From the NCBI GenBank assembly GCA_049294435.1, contig JBAQCU010000020.1, positions 61,311-125,310 on the forward strand: a stretch of DNA of 64,000 bases. Direction: 5' to 3'. Position numbers and translations under genes: made by a program. Under the pieces are notes generated by a model. That model had not been told where the DNA came from, searched no databases, and saw nothing but the letters and a program-made list of their open reading frames with translations. Positions 56,764-64,000 of this stretch are shown here, in pieces. Origin of the DNA: UBA1550 sp049294435 (GTDB lineage: Bacteria; Patescibacteriota; Minisyncoccia; Phycocordibacterales; UBA1550). The stretch's first letter is position 1. Every line of letters begins with the position of its first letter.

Positions 56764-57045
56764 ATGACCTATCTTTGCGTTGTAACTCGCTACAAAACCA
56801 CCTGTTCCAAAAAACCTGGGATTACGCATGTCTCACTAGACAAACAAAATGGTTATTGCCCGATATGCCACAGACCGCTACATATGAAAGGTAATTGCGC
56901 AGTAACCAATGAAATGACCGGCGCGCAAACACCTAAAATAGCTAAAAAGGACGGGCCAAACATATGTGGTCCATCAGAACCACGAGATATGTCGCTAAAA
57001 AATGCGCGCAAAGACACGCATACACAAACTAAAAAATTTGAATGA
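56764..57045 (+). CDS. Small putative zinc-ribbon protein
   Basis: 93 aa. CPICHRPLHMKGNC and further Cys/His residues suggest a zinc site; the C-terminal half is basic and disordered. TGGGAGGAATA precedes the ATG. A terminator follows. Not recognised. Confidence 0.6.
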   Translation: MTYLCVVTRYKTTCSKKPGITHVSLDKQNGYCPICHRPLHMKGNCAVTNEMTGAQTPKIAKKDGPNICGPSEPRDMSLKNARKDTHTQTKKFE

Positions 57046-57071
57046 GGACTAATTGACCCCGTTGACATAAG

Positions 57072-57099
57072 AAAGGGCAAGCGGTTACGCTTGCCCTTT
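57072..57099 (+). terminator. Terminator of the zinc-ribbon gene
   Basis: AAAGGGCAAGCG-GTTA-CGCTTGCCCTTT followed by TTCTTTTTC. Confidence 0.9.
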
Positions 57100-57117
57100 T
57101 TCTTTTTCTCGCTATCG

Positions 57118-57146
57118 TTGCAAAAATTATTATTTTCTGCTATATT
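57118..57146 (+). promoter_or_regulatory. secG promoter
   Basis: TTGCAA (57118-57123), 17-nt spacer, TATATT (57141-57146), 7 nt before the secG ATG. Confidence 0.75.
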
Positions 57147-57153
57147 TAAATCT

Positions 57154-57387
57154 ATGGAATTTCTGGTTACGGTTCTGCCTTGGTTGCAGATTATCCTCTC
57201 TATCATTCTCGCTGCGGCGATTCTCCTCCAGCAAACTGGGGCAGGAGTTGGTGGTGCGTTTGGCGGTGGTGACGATTCAATTCGTTACACGCGAAGAGGG
57301 ATGGAGAAGGTGCTTTTTTACACCTCAATTGTCGTTGCAATTTTGTTCGCTCTTTCAGCGTTCGCAATGCTCATTATCCGCGCCTAG
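57154..57387 (+). CDS. secG: Preprotein translocase subunit SecG
   Basis: 77 aa from MEFLVTVLPWLQIILSIILA. Two membrane helices flank AAILLQQTGAGVGGAFGGGD, the conserved SecG loop. It assists SecYE. The longer frame from 57091 crosses the promoter and terminator and is rejected. Confidence 0.93.
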   Translation: MEFLVTVLPWLQIILSIILAAAILLQQTGAGVGGAFGGGDDSIRYTRRGMEKVLFYTSIVVAILFALSAFAMLIIRA

Positions 57388-57422
57388 GCAATATAGCCAT
57401 ACAGTACATTCAATATTTTGTT

Positions 57423-59204
57423 GTGAAGCAATTTCTTTCAGATTTTTCTCAAAAAATGAATTCTCGTTTCTCCTTTCCGCTTGAAGGGCGTTTTGCTCTT
57501 GCTCTCAAAGGATTTTCGCATCGTGAAAACCAAATCTTTTTTACAGCAATTGGGGTTCTTGTAGGCACTGCAATTGTTCTGTTAGCAGGAGTAAACTATT
57601 CATTTACTGTAAAAGTTCCGGCGGATGGTGGCACCATTGTAGAAGGAGTTCTGAACACGCCGGCGCACATCAATCCTCTTCTCGCCACATCCGAGGTTGG
57701 CACCGAGGCAGACCGCGACTTATCAGCGCTTATTTACTCTGGACTTCTTCGAGCAGATGGTAAAAGCGGGTTCATCCCTGATCTTGCAGAAAGATACGAT
57801 GTTTCATCAAACGGACTTGTATATACATTTATACTGAAGGATAATCTTATTTGGCACGACGGAAAAAAGATTACTGCGAATGATGTTGTATTTACCGTAA
57901 AAACCGCCCAAGACGGTCGCATAAAGAGCCCAAAACGAGCGTCATGGGATGGTGTGGATGTGTTGTTAGTGGACGATTTGACTGTGCGTTTTACTTTAAA
58001 AAAACCTTACGCGCCATTTATTGAAAACACAACGATGGGGATTCTTCCTGAGCACATCTGGAAAACGATTGACTACAATCGTTTTGACACAAACAAATAC
58101 AACCGAGAGCCTATTGGTTCTGGCCCTTACAAATTTAACAAGATTGAAACGGTCATAAAAGACGGTGACGAGCTTCCTGTTTCGTACACTTTAAAATCAT
58201 TCAGTAATTTTGCTTTAGGTAAACCGCACATAAACACCGTAAAATTTGTTTTTTTCAAAAGCGAAGAGGCTCTTGTGCAAGCTGTAAAGGCTGGATCTAT
58301 CGGAGCAATAAATTCTATCTCGCCTGAAAGCGCAAAGAAACTTGATGCGCTTGGTTACAATATAGAACGCACACCGCTCCCGCGCGTGCTTGCGGTTTTC
58401 TTTAATCAAACTGAACAAACAATCTTTGCAGACCCATCTGTGCGCAAAGCGCTTACTCTAGCCGTTGATAAAAAAAGGATTGTAGATAGCGTTCTTTCAG
58501 GATACGGAGTCCTACTCGATTCCCCTCTTCCTCCTGGGACTGTCGGGTACAAAGTTGCGAATACAGAGAAAACTCATGAAGAGAATTTGGTGTCTGCGCG
58601 CGAAATTCTCGAAAAAGCTTCATGGAAGTTTGCATCCACCACTAACTCGTGGACAAAAAAAATAAAAAATGAAACGCAAACAATTCGTTTTGACCTTGCC
58701 ACATCAGAAGCGATCGAACTGAAGACTGTCGCAAACGAACTCAAATCCTCGTGGGGGGAACTTGGGGTTGAGGTCAACGTGCATATCTTTGCCACTGGCG
58801 ATTTGAAAGAAACCATCGTACGACCACGAAAGTTTGAGGCGCTTTTCTTTGGGCAAGTGCTCGGACAGGGCGGTGACCCGTATCCTTTCTGGCACTCAAG
58901 TCAGCGACTGGACCCAGGCCTCAATGTTGCTTCGTATGTGAATACTAAGGTGGATAAAATCTTAGATGATGCTCGCGCCGAAACCAGCGCCGAGAAACGC
59001 AAAAAATTATACAGCTCTTTTAATGACGAGATTTCAAAAGACATGCCCGCAATTTTTATGTATGCGCCAGAATTTTTATATGTAGTGCCAAAAGAGGTTC
59101 AAGGATTTTCTATTGGCACAATTACTGCACCCGCAGAACGTTTTTTAAATATTTATGAATGGTACATCAACACCGATAACGTGTGGAAGATATTTGTAAA
59201 ATGA
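57423..59204 (+). CDS. Membrane-anchored oligopeptide-binding protein (SBP_bac_5)
   Basis: 593 aa, GTG start (ATG at 57456 also possible). A basic N-terminus and one membrane helix (FFTAIGVLVGTAIVLLAGVN) anchor it. The family-5 solute-binding fold begins at GGTIVEGVLNTPAHINPLLA, with LIWHDGKKITANDVVFTVK and RKALTLAVDKKRIVDSVLSG. It probably captures peptides. No permease genes follow, so the partner lies elsewhere or it works alone. Confidence 0.87.
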   Translation: MKQFLSDFSQKMNSRFSFPLEGRFALALKGFSHRENQIFFTAIGVLVGTAIVLLAGVNYSFTVKVPADGGTIVEGVLNTPAHINPLLATSEVGTEADRDLSALIYSGLLRADGKSGFIPDLAERYDVSSNGLVYTFILKDNLIWHDGKKITANDVVFTVKTAQDGRIKSPKRASWDGVDVLLVDDLTVRFTLKKPYAPFIENTTMGILPEHIWKTIDYNRFDTNKYNREPIGSGPYKFNKIETVIKDGDELPVSYTLKSFSNFALGKPHINTVKFVFFKSEEALVQAVKAGSIGAINSISPESAKKLDALGYNIERTPLPRVLAVFFNQTEQTIFADPSVRKALTLAVDKKRIVDSVLSGYGVLLDSPLPPGTVGYKVANTEKTHEENLVSAREILEKASWKFASTTNSWTKKIKNETQTIRFDLATSEAIELKTVANELKSSWGELGVEVNVHIFATGDLKETIVRPRKFEALFFGQVLGQGGDPYPFWHSSQRLDPGLNVASYVNTKVDKILDDARAETSAEKRKKLYSSFNDEISKDMPAIFMYAPEFLYVVPKEVQGFSIGTITAPAERFLNIYEWYINTDNVWKIFVK

Positions 59205-59339
59205 ATTCAATATATAAAATTTAAATTTTTTAAATAATTCCTAATTTTCAAGATTCTGAAATTGGGATTTGTTTAGAAATTTGAAATTAAAAATCAGAAA
59301 TTTCACTAAATTATAAGATTTAATAAGCAACAAAATAAA
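59205..59339. other. AT-rich spacer before rnj
   Basis: No gene. Inverted words AATTCCTAATTTTC / AAATTGGGATTT and GAAATTTGAAATT / CAGAAATTTC suggest an AT-rich palindromic repeat. A TATAAG near 59310 may be the rnj -10 box. Confidence 0.4.
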
Positions 59340-61403
59340 ATGACAGATGAACAACCTAAAAAAATAGATGACAGCAACATTGGCAGGGAAAACAAAGGTG
59401 GATACAGCGCGCGCCGTTTCCCACGCAAGGACAGTAGTGCGCGTGGACCAAGAAGCGCTGTGAACCGCTCTGCAGCTCGTGGCTACTCGCGCGGTGGCGC
59501 ATCGCGTCCACAAGGAACACACGGCGGAGCGTCCGCTACATCCGGTGCTCCACGAACACATAGCGGAGCGAAAACGCAAGGGGGTTTCCGTGGTTCACGT
59601 GGGCCTATGGCAGAACGCACATCAACTCGCATCAAACACTCGACAGGTCGCGAAAAGGCGGACGCTCGTCGTATGATGGCTCCGTATCCTTCAAAAGATG
59701 GAGAGAATTCAATTATTCCACCACTCAAAGATGGAGACATTCGTGTTATCGCGCTCGGTGGCGTAGAGGAAATCGGACGAAATATGACAATGGTTGAGTA
59801 TAAAGACTCAATTGTTATCATTGATGCTGGTTTACAATTTCGTGAGGAAAATACTCCTGGTGTAGATTATATTTTAGCTAATACAAAGTATCTTGAGGAC
59901 CGCAAACATAAAGTGAAGTCGGTAATGATTACGCACGGACACCTCGACCACACTGGAGGTATCCCCTACCTTATGGGCAAAATTGGGAACCCTCCGCTTT
60001 ACACCCGCAATCTCACTGCGCTTATGATTGGAAAGCGTCAGGAAGAATTCTCGCATCTTCCTCCGCTAGATCTTCGCATTGTTGAAAAAAATGACCGTGT
60101 TACTATGGGTGATTTCAAAGTGCGTTTCTTTGCTGTAACACACACCATACCAGATGCTATGGGTATAATCATTGAGACTCCGTACGGAAACATTGTCCAC
60201 ACAGGCGACCTCAAGCTTGACCACGTAGACGGCGTGCCAACGATGGAAGAGGAGGACGAGTTTGATGACATTAAGAAAAATGCGCCTACACTTCTTCTTA
60301 TGGCAGATTCTACAAACGTAGAACGCCCTGGTTTTTCTTTTCCAGAACGTACGGTGCTAAAAAATATTGAAGACATAATTCGCAACACAGAAGGACGAAT
60401 AATTGTTGCAACATTCGCTTCGCTCCTCGAGCGTCTAGTAAAGATTATTGACGTTGCAGAAGTTCTTGGCAAAAAAATCGTGCTGGACGGACGCAGTATG
60501 AAGAACAACGTTGACATCGCGCGTCAGTCGGGTCTTCTTAAGGCAAAGTTTGAGACGTTTATTCCAATTGAAGATATGGAAAAATATCCACCCGACCGCG
60601 TCATTCTTCTTGTGACAGGAGCACAGGGTGATGAATTTGCATCTCTTATGCGCGCAGCAAACAAAGCTCACAAATATTTGAAGATTAATAAACGCGATAC
60701 TGTCCTTCTTTCGTCATCAACAGTTCCTGGCAATGAACGTAGTGTTCAAAAACTCAAAGACAATCTTTCTCGCCAAGGGGCGCATCTTATTCACTACGAA
60801 AATGCAAAGGTGCACTCTTCGGGTCACGCGCATCACGACGAATCTCTTTGGATTCACAAGCGTCTCGCTTCGCGTTTCTTTATGCCCGTTCACGGATACC
60901 ACTACATGCTCCGCGTGCACGCTGACATCGCGCGCGAAGCAGGGCTCCCAGACGAGAACATAATCATTCCAGACAATGGCATGATTATAGAAATTCAGGA
61001 AGAGGGCAAGAAAATTGTATCGCTAAAGGAAACTGCTCCTCACAGCCTGGTGCTTGTAGACGGATTTTCTGTTGGTGATATGCAAGAAGTGGTTCTCCGT
61101 GACCGCCAGATGCTTTCTCAAGACGGTATCTTTGTAGTCATCGCTACACTTGATACTTCAACAGGAAAGGTAACCAAATCACCAGATGTGATTTCGCGCG
61201 GATTCGTGTATCTACGCGAGTCGCAAGACCTTCTTCGCAACGCGCGATTTCTCACAAAAAAGACCGTGGAGGATATGGCTGGTGGTTCAAAGCAAATTGA
61301 CTTTGATTACATAAAAGACCACGTGACCGACGCCGTCGCACGCCTCCTCTTTCAAGAGACTGCCAAACGCCCAATCGTGATTCCAGTGATACTGTCGGTA
61401 TAA
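59340..61403 (+). CDS. rnj: Ribonuclease J
   Basis: 687 aa. The first ~125 residues are a basic Arg/Gly/Ser-rich disordered arm (SARRFPRKDSSARGPRSAVN). The beta-lactamase/beta-CASP core starts at IRVIALGGVEEIGRNMTMVE, with VMITHGHLDHTGGIPYLMG (HxHxDH metal site), then VHSSGHAHHDESL, and a C-terminal domain. RNase J has 5' exo- and endonuclease activity in RNA decay and maturation. The long arm may bind RNA or ribosomes. Confidence 0.95.
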   Translation: MTDEQPKKIDDSNIGRENKGGYSARRFPRKDSSARGPRSAVNRSAARGYSRGGASRPQGTHGGASATSGAPRTHSGAKTQGGFRGSRGPMAERTSTRIKHSTGREKADARRMMAPYPSKDGENSIIPPLKDGDIRVIALGGVEEIGRNMTMVEYKDSIVIIDAGLQFREENTPGVDYILANTKYLEDRKHKVKSVMITHGHLDHTGGIPYLMGKIGNPPLYTRNLTALMIGKRQEEFSHLPPLDLRIVEKNDRVTMGDFKVRFFAVTHTIPDAMGIIIETPYGNIVHTGDLKLDHVDGVPTMEEEDEFDDIKKNAPTLLLMADSTNVERPGFSFPERTVLKNIEDIIRNTEGRIIVATFASLLERLVKIIDVAEVLGKKIVLDGRSMKNNVDIARQSGLLKAKFETFIPIEDMEKYPPDRVILLVTGAQGDEFASLMRAANKAHKYLKINKRDTVLLSSSTVPGNERSVQKLKDNLSRQGAHLIHYENAKVHSSGHAHHDESLWIHKRLASRFFMPVHGYHYMLRVHADIAREAGLPDENIIIPDNGMIIEIQEEGKKIVSLKETAPHSLVLVDGFSVGDMQEVVLRDRQMLSQDGIFVVIATLDTSTGKVTKSPDVISRGFVYLRESQDLLRNARFLTKKTVEDMAGGSKQIDFDYIKDHVTDAVARLLFQETAKRPIVIPVILSV

Positions 61404-61420
61404 AGACCACTCGGGAGCCG

Positions 61421-61500
61421 TCTTGTGCGGTGCACGCATAATTTTCTACTGAAAATTTGCTCCGCTCGGCTCGCCAGCCTGCGCAAGGCACCGCACAAGA
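61421..61500. repeat. Structured spacer after rnj
   Basis: TCTTGTGCGGTGC (61421-61433) pairs perfectly with GCACCGCACAAGA (61488-61500); inside, ATTTTC-TACT-GAAAAT forms another hairpin. Flanks GAGCCG and CGGCTC also match. No gene. Could be a 3' UTR structure or a small element. Confidence 0.6.
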
Positions 61501-61520
61501 GGCATCCCTCGCTCTGAGGA

Positions 61521-61566
61521 AAAACCAAAACCGCACCGTTTATGCAAACGGTGCGGTTTTGGTTTT
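61521..61566. terminator. Bidirectional terminator after rnj
   Basis: AAACCAAAACCGCACCGTTT-ATGC-inverse, followed by T-runs in both directions, between convergent genes. Confidence 0.9.
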
Positions 61567-61570
61567 TAAG

Positions 61571-62131
61571 CTACTTGCGAACGACAGGGAAGTAGCAACA
61601 ATTCCCAGCGCCCCAGTTATCGACCCAGTGGTTGGCGCCCAAGACGCGCCCACGGCTGTCGTAGCCAATGACCGGAGTGCGCGGGCTGCCGACCAGCGTG
61701 TGTTTTGTTCCGAGTCCGATAAAGAGATCTTGCTTTTGATGTGAGGGATTGGCAATACCATACTGGATGAGTTCCTCGTAGGTAAGGGGGCGGACACCGA
61801 GAGCATCCATTTCCGCAAGCGCCTCGTCGCTTCCGATAGTTTTTCCAAAGTCAATAATCATCACGTCGAGCTTTTCAGGGCTTGGTGTGGCGTAGGGCAT
61901 GTTCTTTTCGAGATCGTCCCATATATATGTCTTGCCACCACTTGTACGATACTCTGCCAACGCTTCTTCTTTACTAAGCGGGCGCATGGTGAGCTCGTGG
62001 ACTCCTTTGCCTTCGAAGGAAGTGTCGAGATAGCCAGCCTCCTTGAGTCGCGCAACCGTCTCGGCGAGCTCTGGTGAAACTGCTGACTCATTTTTTTGCT
62101 GTTGTGGCATCTGTTCTGGCATTTTGTCCAT
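61571..62131 (-). CDS. Hypothetical protein
   Basis: 186 aa, soluble. A glutamine-rich N-terminus, then ELAETVARLKEAGYLDTSF, PLTYEELIQYGIANPSHQKQ and a C-terminal domain VIGYDSRGRVLGANHWVDNW. No family is recognised. No Shine-Dalgarno sequence. Confidence 0.7.
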   Translation of the reverse strand: MDKMPEQMPQQQKNESAVSPELAETVARLKEAGYLDTSFEGKGVHELTMRPLSKEEALAEYRTSGGKTYIWDDLEKNMPYATPSPEKLDVMIIDFGKTIGSDEALAEMDALGVRPLTYEELIQYGIANPSHQKQDLFIGLGTKHTLVGSPRTPVIGYDSRGRVLGANHWVDNWGAGNCCYFPVVRK

Positions 62132-62191
62132 AATATTTTCCTATTGATTATCCCCTGCTGACTAATACCTGTATTCTACCCCCCCCCCTAC

Positions 62192-62220
62192 AACACTTGT
62201 CAACGACAAGTGTTCGGGCG
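62192..62220. repeat. Palindrome with TCGGGCGA tail
   Basis: AACACTTGTC-AAC-GACAAGTGTT followed by CGGGCGA. The same layout (different palindrome, same tail) occurs in the start cassettes near 7431 and 8591. A run of nine C lies just before it. Confidence 0.6.
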
Positions 62221-62310
62221 ATTTAAAAAACAATCCAAGTACTGTCACATGGCAGTGCTTTTACTTAATTTGAATTTGCTGGAACATCGCAAGTTTGTTA
62301 CAATAAAAAT

Positions 62311-62574
62311 ATGAAGAAATCGCAAGAACTCCAATTCAATATTATGTTTCGCCCTGAGCCTGAGGGTGGTTTCACTGCAATTGTTCCATCCCTACCTGGA
62401 TGTATTTCGTATGGGAAAGATTTAAAAACAGCAAAAAAAGAAATCATTGACGCAATTCGCGGTTATATCGCATCTGTCAAAAAACATAAAGGGAAAGTTA
62501 CTCACGATGCAGAAAGTTTTATGAGCTCTGTTCGGTTTTCACCAACTAGTACCCGAACAAGACAGCATGCCTAA
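62311..62574 (+). CDS. hicB: HicB-family antitoxin (second module)
   Basis: 87 aa. QFNIMFRPEPEGGFTAIVPS and LPGCISYGKDLKTAKKEIID show the HicB partial RNase H-like fold. TTGCTG-N17-TACAAT ends 6 nt before the ATG. It overlaps hicA by 8 nt. Confidence 0.88.
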   Translation: MKKSQELQFNIMFRPEPEGGFTAIVPSLPGCISYGKDLKTAKKEIIDAIRGYIASVKKHKGKVTHDAESFMSSVRFSPTSTRTRQHA

Positions 62575-62770
62575 GCTCCCCTCCATTACATCAAAGAAAC
62601 TTCTAAAAATGCTCGCGCAGGTAGAATTTGAAGTTGACCACACCACAGGTAGTCACTACATTTTATACAGAGCAAAAGATAATGCGCGGGTAACCGTCCC
62701 CTTCCACTCTAAAGATATTCCAAAAGGAACACTTTATACAATCATGAAATCTGCTGGACTTCTTGAATAA
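62567..62770 (+). CDS. hicA: HicA-family toxin (second module)
   Basis: 67 aa. TSKKLLKMLAQVEFEVDHTT, GSHYILYRAKDNARVTVPFH and PKGTLYTIMKSAGLLE fit HicA, with the catalytic His in GSHY. Both HicA genes here are intact, and the order is toxin second in both. Confidence 0.9.
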   Translation: MPKLPSITSKKLLKMLAQVEFEVDHTTGSHYILYRAKDNARVTVPFHSKDIPKGTLYTIMKSAGLLE

Positions 62771-62775
62771 AAAAC

Positions 62776-63948
62776 ATGCCACGTATTTCTGCAAAAAATC
62801 CACTTTTCATTCTCGTTTATCTAGCGAGTTTTTTCTATTCTTTCCACTACGCGCTTCCTATTTATATAGAATCGTCGTTCATTAGCCAGTTTCTTTCCAC
62901 TGAAAAAACTATCGGGCTTCTCTTTTCTATTGCGGCTGTGTTTTCTGCGATATTTACTTTCCTTTTTCCACGTATTCTACGAAGGTTTGGCAACTACAAG
63001 GCGACACTCACAGCAATGGGCCTCGAAATTATCGCGCTTCTCATCCTAGCCTTCTTCACCACTCCAGCAATCATCATTCCAGTATTCATTCTCCATCAAA
63101 CTCTCGCATCAGTAATCTTCCTCAACTTCGACAGCTTCGTGGAAGCATTTTCTGTGGACGAAGCAACCGGTGGCATCCGTGGAATTTTTATGACAGTGCT
63201 CAACATTGCGTTTGTAGTTGCGCCGTTCCTTGCTGGGCTCATGCTTACCGACCATGATTTCTGGAAAATATATCTCGCCGGCGCGGTGTTTATGGCGTTC
63301 AGCTTTATCGTCATAGCAGTAAATTTCAAAAACTATGTGAATCCCGCATATGTCATCCCTTCATTTAAGGATACGCTCAGAATAGTTTCAGAAAGTCACG
63401 ACATCCACTCTATTATATACGCGCACTTTTTGCTCGCTCTATTTTACTCATGGATGGTCATCTATATACCGCTCTATCTCAACCAGCATGTTGGAATTTC
63501 AATGAACATTATTCTTGGTGTCATCACGCCAATCGCGCTCCTTCCATTTGTTCTCTTTGAAGTAATCCTCGGCAAAATTGCGGACACGCATCTTGGAGAA
63601 AAAGAAATTCTCACTATTGGCTTCATTATTATGGCGGTCTCTACAATAGGAATTTCGTATGTTACTACCGCAAGCGTAACTATTTGGGCAATACTTCTTT
63701 TCATCACACGCACAGGCGCAAGCATGGTTGAGGTGACTACCGAAAGTTATTTCTTCAAACAAGTAAACGCTGGTGACACGCACCTCATTACATTTATGCG
63801 CACCATGCGTACCATTGCCGGCGCAACAGGCCCCCTTTTGGGATTCATCCTCCTCTCATTTATGGAGTTCCAAAATCTTTTCCTCGTGCTTGGTGTCATT
63901 CTACTCTCAGCACTCCCCTACGCGCTCACGATAAAAGACACACGGTAG
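62776..63948 (+). CDS. MFS transporter
   Basis: 390 aa with about 12 membrane helices (NPLFILVYLASFFYSFHYAL, IIPVFILHQTLASVIFLNFD). The layout fits the major facilitator superfamily; the substrate cannot be told. It starts 5 nt after hicA, so it may share that transcript. Confidence 0.85.
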   Translation: MPRISAKNPLFILVYLASFFYSFHYALPIYIESSFISQFLSTEKTIGLLFSIAAVFSAIFTFLFPRILRRFGNYKATLTAMGLEIIALLILAFFTTPAIIIPVFILHQTLASVIFLNFDSFVEAFSVDEATGGIRGIFMTVLNIAFVVAPFLAGLMLTDHDFWKIYLAGAVFMAFSFIVIAVNFKNYVNPAYVIPSFKDTLRIVSESHDIHSIIYAHFLLALFYSWMVIYIPLYLNQHVGISMNIILGVITPIALLPFVLFEVILGKIADTHLGEKEILTIGFIIMAVSTIGISYVTTASVTIWAILLFITRTGASMVEVTTESYFFKQVNAGDTHLITFMRTMRTIAGATGPLLGFILLSFMEFQNLFLVLGVILLSALPYALTIKDTR

Positions 63949-63958
63949 CGTCAAAACA

Positions 63959-64000
63959 AAACATAACAATAGTACGCTATAGCGTACTATTGTTATGTTT
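63959..64000. repeat. Perfect 42-nt palindrome at the window edge
   Basis: AAACATAACAATAGTACGCTA and its exact inverse, 11 nt after the MFS stop. It may be a terminator; the U-run would lie beyond the window. Confidence 0.85.

Noticed and set aside
1..64000. CRISPR array, rRNA genes, tmRNA or RNase P RNA
   Set aside because: No regularly spaced direct repeats of array type and no rRNA or tmRNA signatures were seen by eye.

Overview
The window looks like a chromosomal piece of a Patescibacteria (CPR) genome, most likely a Parcubacteria lineage. This is inferred from gene content and style, not from a search. The genes are compact and trimmed (SMC without a visible hinge, PheS and ThrRS without their usual N-terminal domains, short L13 and RF1). 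There is a baseplate-J-like membrane protein, a membrane-anchored oligopeptide-binding protein, RNase J with a basic disordered N-terminus, and many small orphan membrane proteins. Most core genes have no Shine-Dalgarno sequence. Several have a sigma70-type -10 box 6-9 nt before the ATG, so leaderless mRNAs look common. The standard bacterial code fits throughout.

Layout. 1-1.2 kb: an SDR/thioester-reductase-like gene. 1.5-5.7 kb: two small ORFs, then grpE-dnaK-dnaJ. 5.8-13.8 kb: accessory island with a decayed RelBE-type toxin-antitoxin pair, an orphan gene, a MoaD/ThiS-like protein, RhuM, and an operon of Fic, a single-chain restriction-modification enzyme and a HEPN-like protein. 14-19.1 kb: infA, then the operon rpmJ-rpsM-rpsK-rpsD-rpoA-rplQ-rplM-rpsI. 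19.1-31.4 kb: baseplate-J-like and PilM/FtsA-like proteins, rpsP, rnr, smc, rnc, a NusB-Nudix fusion, rpmF and rnhB. 31.5-46.4 kb: dnaE, thrS, gyrB, a C39-like peptidase, pheS-pheT, tRNA-Thr, tsf and rpsB. 46.5-52 kb: secreted proteins, an M23 peptidase, a REP-associated transposase, prfA, rpmE and a thermonuclease. 52-57 kb: tRNA-Ser, a receiver protein, htpX, hicAB, DUF805, an arrestin-like protein and lemA. 57-64 kb: secG, the peptide-binding protein, rnj, a second hicBA and an MFS transporter.

Most striking are protein insertions and repeats. PheT carries a complete-looking NlpC/P60 peptidase domain inside its B5 domain. Three copies of a structured ~165-200 nt element occupy ribosomal-operon spacers, with sequence changes that keep the pairing. 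A family of terminal-inverted-repeat elements ends in TATACT or TAAACT 7-9 nt before the start codons of smc, rnhB, pheS and a nuclease gene, so the element ends probably act as promoters. Cargo genes are flanked by duplicated ends of housekeeping genes: a transposase next to a second prfA 3' end, and hicBA plus a membrane gene next to extra htpX 5' ends. Other repeats sit in frame inside pheS, the thermonuclease and the transposase.

All calls come from reading the sequence; no database search was run.
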